A DNA stretch of 14,945 nt, from positions 1-14,945 of the forward strand of contig UQSG01000047.1 in NCBI GenBank assembly GCA_900543695.1, given 5' to 3'. The first letter of the stretch is position 1. Each line of letters begins with the position of its first letter. The notes under the pieces were generated by a model. The model did no database searches and was not told where the DNA came from. It saw only the letters and a program-made list of their open reading frames with translations. Of this stretch, positions 12,215 to 14,945 are shown in pieces. The translations under genes and the position numbers were made by a program. Source of the stretch: an uncultured Clostridium sp. GTDB taxonomy: Bacteria > Bacillota > Clostridia > UBA1212 > UBA1255.

Positions 12215-13345
12215 TTGAATACAGTCAGCTTCTTTAATGCGGATTACCGTGACGGCAGAGTGCATATTGGCGGCAAAACATACCCAGCAGGAACCTTTGC
12301 GACACATCTGCTCAATCAGTATTATGAAAATGATACAGCCGCCCGCATTGCTGTTTTCAAGCAAAACATTTTAGCGGTACAGCGTGAGCTTGAACAGGGA
12401 TATATCAATCCTGCCGATTTTGCAAAGTGCAGCGAAGAAATTTCCGCTATCCTAAAAACGCTTTCTTCCTTGCAGCCGTTTTCTATGCTCCAAATAAATG
12501 ATGAGCGTAACAGAGCAGCAGCTTTATTTATAAAGGAAAACGCTGACCGCATAGCGGATTACTTACGCCGCAGAGCAGCGGTTGCCAATATGGATATAGG
12601 TTCGATTGCTTTAGGCGCTGTGCCGAAAGAATATGATAAGAAACTTTTTGCCGCTTCGGAAGATTTACTCACCGACATAAAGAAAACTCTTGCTTTTTAC
12701 GATACCATCAGCGAAGATATGCGCAAAGCCTTTGAACAGTTGCTTGAGTTTACAATTCGGGCAGATAAAGTCGCTCGCTTTGACGAAGCACATTTACTGC
12801 CGATTGCTATGGCAGTATTCGGACAAGCTCCGTTTCCGATAAAAACAGAATATGTTTCTATCCGTAAAACAAGAAACAGCAAAACTCTTGTAGCGGCAAG
12901 GCGGCTGTATTTTGAAAGCTATTACAGCTTCATCATTACAGATTTCTTTGAGGGACTGCACTATGGACACTATCCGAGACAATGTCCCATCTGCAAAAAG
13001 TATTTCCTTATGCAATCTGCCGCAAGGCAGAAATATTGCAGCGGTTACGCTCCCTTTACGCTGAAAGGCAAGTCGATTACCTGCCGAAAATATGCGGCAA
13101 GAACCAACCGCAAAGAACTGGTGGAGGGCAATCCAGTTATACGCTTATATAAAAATCGCTGCTCCGCAATCCGCAACGAGCAAAAGCGTGGAACCGTTAC
13201 TCCTGAATTTGCCGCCGCAGCCAAGGCTCTTGCGAAAAGCCGTATGCAGCTTGCAAAGCAAAATCCCGAATACGCAAACGGACAGTATATATCGGATATG
13301 AGTCGTGAAAAGCTCTATGCCGACACTGATATGCAAATGAAATAA
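12215..13345 (+). CDS. DUF6076-type zinc-binding protein
   Basis: 376 residues from a TTG start, supported by GGAGG at 12203-12207 with a gap of seven bases; no ATG nearby does as well. The N-terminal two thirds is helical without known motifs. A candidate zinc site follows as Cys257, Cys260, Cys275 and Cys290 (CPICKKYF, KYCSGYAPF, TCRKYAA), with a basic tail of Lys- and Arg-rich sequence. I recall this layout as DUF6076, found with Clostridia mobile DNA; its function is not known. Nucleic-acid binding is suggested by the zinc motif and basic end. It is separated by 32 bases from the sigma-like gene and probably shares its transcript. Confidence 0.7.
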   Translation: MNTVSFFNADYRDGRVHIGGKTYPAGTFATHLLNQYYENDTAARIAVFKQNILAVQRELEQGYINPADFAKCSEEISAILKTLSSLQPFSMLQINDERNRAAALFIKENADRIADYLRRRAAVANMDIGSIALGAVPKEYDKKLFAASEDLLTDIKKTLAFYDTISEDMRKAFEQLLEFTIRADKVARFDEAHLLPIAMAVFGQAPFPIKTEYVSIRKTRNSKTLVAARRLYFESYYSFIITDFFEGLHYGHYPRQCPICKKYFLMQSAARQKYCSGYAPFTLKGKSITCRKYAARTNRKELVEGNPVIRLYKNRCSAIRNEQKRGTVTPEFAAAAKALAKSRMQLAKQNPEYANGQYISDMSREKLYADTDMQMK

Positions 13346-13377
13346 CGGTCACAACTAAGATTGGGGGGGTGAGTGCC

Positions 13378-14286
13378 GTGGCAGAGGTTTATACAGAGCC
13401 GAAAGAATTTAAGCGTTATACTCTTGTTCCGGCACCGCCGAAATGGGAATTGCAGGAGTATATCGCAGCTTACTTCAAAGAAAAAGATAATAAATATCTT
13501 GCGTGGTTTCTGCATTATTACGAAAACACGCTAAACACAAATGTGCAGAAATATATGAAGCAGTTTTTTATGCCGGAGCATTTTACCGACATAAAGCAAG
13601 CGTATATTATGGGAATGTTAAAAGCACTCGAAAATTATGATATTTCAATAGGCGCACCTTTTGTCATTTACAAGGAAAGGTATGCCGAGCGTGAGGTGCT
13701 TGACTATATCCGAAGTATCCGCACGGGATATACGGCACAGAGCCTTGCGGAGTTTGCAAAGCTGCGTAAAGCTATGGCAATATGGGATAAATACGAGCGA
13801 AGCTATACCGATGAAACGCTCAAAATGATTGCCGATGAAATGGGTGAAGAAACCGATGCCGTGAAAGATATTTTGCTCAGCGGTTTGCTGAATGAAAATG
13901 CCGTGGAGCTGTATCGTAAATATGCCGATGAGGACGGCGAAGAAGGCACGGAAGAAATTGTCCCTGATAATTCCAATAATCCGTCCTATTTGTTTTTCAA
14001 GTCCGAATTATATTCTTGTCTGTGGAAAGCCTTTGATAAGCTAAACTATGAAGAACAATCTATGTTTGCCCAGCATTTCGGTTTTTGTTTGGAATGCAAA
14101 AGCGTATTTTATATGGACTACAAGGATTTGGACGAATACGGCGAGCCGAAAAAGAAGTTGATACCGAAAATGATGTATACCGATATTGCCACCGATCACG
14201 AATACAGCTCTGCTAACACAGCGAAAAGAATATGTGAAAAAGCGATTCAAAAAATGAAAGAAATGTTGGAGAGTATGGGTGTATAA
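13378..14286 (+). CDS. Sigma-70-like protein
   Basis: 302 residues if the start is GTG at 13378, eight bases after a run of seven G (13363-13369). A GTG at 13369 is also in frame but overlaps that G run, which is then too close. YENTLNTNVQKYMKQFFM, DIKQAYIMGMLKALENYD and ERYAEREVLDYIRSIR form a recognisable sigma region 2, SYTDETLKMIADEMGEETDA a region 3-like helix pair, and KLNYEEQSMFAQHFG with SANTAKRICEKAIQKMKEM a region 4 with an insertion between. It likely binds core RNA polymerase or acts as a diverged sigma for the element. Its targets cannot be seen. Confidence 0.78.
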   Translation: MAEVYTEPKEFKRYTLVPAPPKWELQEYIAAYFKEKDNKYLAWFLHYYENTLNTNVQKYMKQFFMPEHFTDIKQAYIMGMLKALENYDISIGAPFVIYKERYAEREVLDYIRSIRTGYTAQSLAEFAKLRKAMAIWDKYERSYTDETLKMIADEMGEETDAVKDILLSGLLNENAVELYRKYADEDGEEGTEEIVPDNSNNPSYLFFKSELYSCLWKAFDKLNYEEQSMFAQHFGFCLECKSVFYMDYKDLDEYGEPKKKLIPKMMYTDIATDHEYSSANTAKRICEKAIQKMKEMLESMGV

Positions 14287-14399
14287 AAAAGTTAGATTTG
14301 ATTATATGGTTGAGTAAAAATCCGCAGAAAAATGCATCCGAAATTCTTTTTTTCGTGTTATAGATTATTGAGAGAGTGTCTTATAATTCAGGAGGTCGT

Positions 14400-14909
14400 A
14401 TGAGTAAAGAAATTGAAAAAATGACTGCCATTTATGAAAAGCATAAAAACACAATGTATGCAGTTGCATTGAAAATATTAAAAAACCCGCAAGACGCAGA
14501 GGACGCAGTACATAATGCAATACCACCGATCATGCGGAATTTGGGTGCGATAAAAGATGTTGACAGCAAAGATTGTATGTACTATGTAACAATGGCGGTA
14601 AAGCATATAGCTTTGAATATGCTACGGGATCATCATATTCAAACAGTCCCTTTATCCGAGAGTGCGTATGAATTGGAAAGTGATGAAAATATTGCCGAAA
14701 GCATTGCTATGGACGAAAGCTGTAAAATCATCTATAAAACGATACAAGGCATGACCGCCGAATACCGAGATGTGTTGATACTCCATTTGTATTACGAATT
14801 ATCCACATCACAGATTGCGGATTTTCTTAACAGAAAACACGGCACCGTAAAATCACAGCTTACGCGCGGGAAAAAACTATTGAAAACTCGATTGGACTAT
14901 AGTCAATAA
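14400..14909 (+). CDS. ECF-type RNA polymerase sigma factor
   Basis: 169 residues from the ATG at 14400, chosen because AGGAGG stands five bases before it; the frame opens upstream to 14376 without a ribosome site. Region 2 is seen in YEKHKNTMYAVALKILKNPQ and AEDAVHNA (33-40); region 4 is MTAEYRDVLILHLYYELSTS through IADFLNRKHGTVKSQLTRGK (118-158). This is the layout of ECF sigma factors, which direct polymerase to a few promoters. No anti-sigma gene follows in the 36 bases left. It is 113 bases from the sigma-like gene, so it may have its own promoter. Confidence 0.88.
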   Translation: MSKEIEKMTAIYEKHKNTMYAVALKILKNPQDAEDAVHNAIPPIMRNLGAIKDVDSKDCMYYVTMAVKHIALNMLRDHHIQTVPLSESAYELESDENIAESIAMDESCKIIYKTIQGMTAEYRDVLILHLYYELSTSQIADFLNRKHGTVKSQLTRGKKLLKTRLDYSQ

Positions 14910-14945
14910 AGTGGACAAGTGAAATTAGCAAAATAGCGGTTTTCC

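Noticed and set aside
14356..14387. Promoter before the ECF sigma gene (TATAAT at 14382)
   Set aside because: No fitting -35 hexamer at the right distance, and the TATAAT lies too close to the ribosome site to be convincing.

Overview
The window looks like mobile and accessory DNA from a gut-type member of the Clostridia (Bacillota). The basis is strong GGAGG-type ribosome sites, genes of Gram-positive integrative elements (large serine recombinase, MOBP-type relaxase, MobC, cysteine-rich VLP protein, DUF6076 protein), an erm(G)-like gene fragment, and patchy base composition. I cannot name a genus. Family assignments are from memory and motif reading; no database was searched.

Bases 1-1120 are a scarred chromosomal edge. 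A tspO-like gene lacks its last membrane segments. Beside it is a GNAT acetyltransferase without its start, joined head to head near base 820 to the last 80 or so codons of a serine recombinase that also lacks its start. One deletion probably removed both starts.

Bases 1124-4391 hold one unknown gene, read on the minus strand, cut in two by a complete IS21-family element (1218-3671: istA, istB, 46-bp terminal repeats, 4-bp target duplication). Removing the IS and one copy of the duplication rejoins the halves in frame as a 269-residue protein. Upstream of its start are three 8-bp motifs at an exact 28-base spacing.

Bases 4857-14909 carry an integrative mobilizable element or most of one. At its edge an erm(G)-like gene is missing its first 20 or so codons and is fused to the 3' end of a large serine recombinase gene. 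On the minus strand the order of transcription is: cysteine-rich VLP protein; ParM-like actin ATPase and a ribbon-helix-helix partner; a terminator; a hairpin-rich gap that is a good oriT candidate; then the tightly packed mobC, relaxase, ParB-like gene, small ORF and recombinase. On the plus strand a divergent promoter with a LexA-like (SOS) box stands before a DUF6076 protein (TTG start) and a diverged sigma-70-like protein; an ECF-type sigma factor follows. The minus-strand genes would move and maintain the element, while the plus-strand genes are likely control functions, possibly tied to DNA damage.
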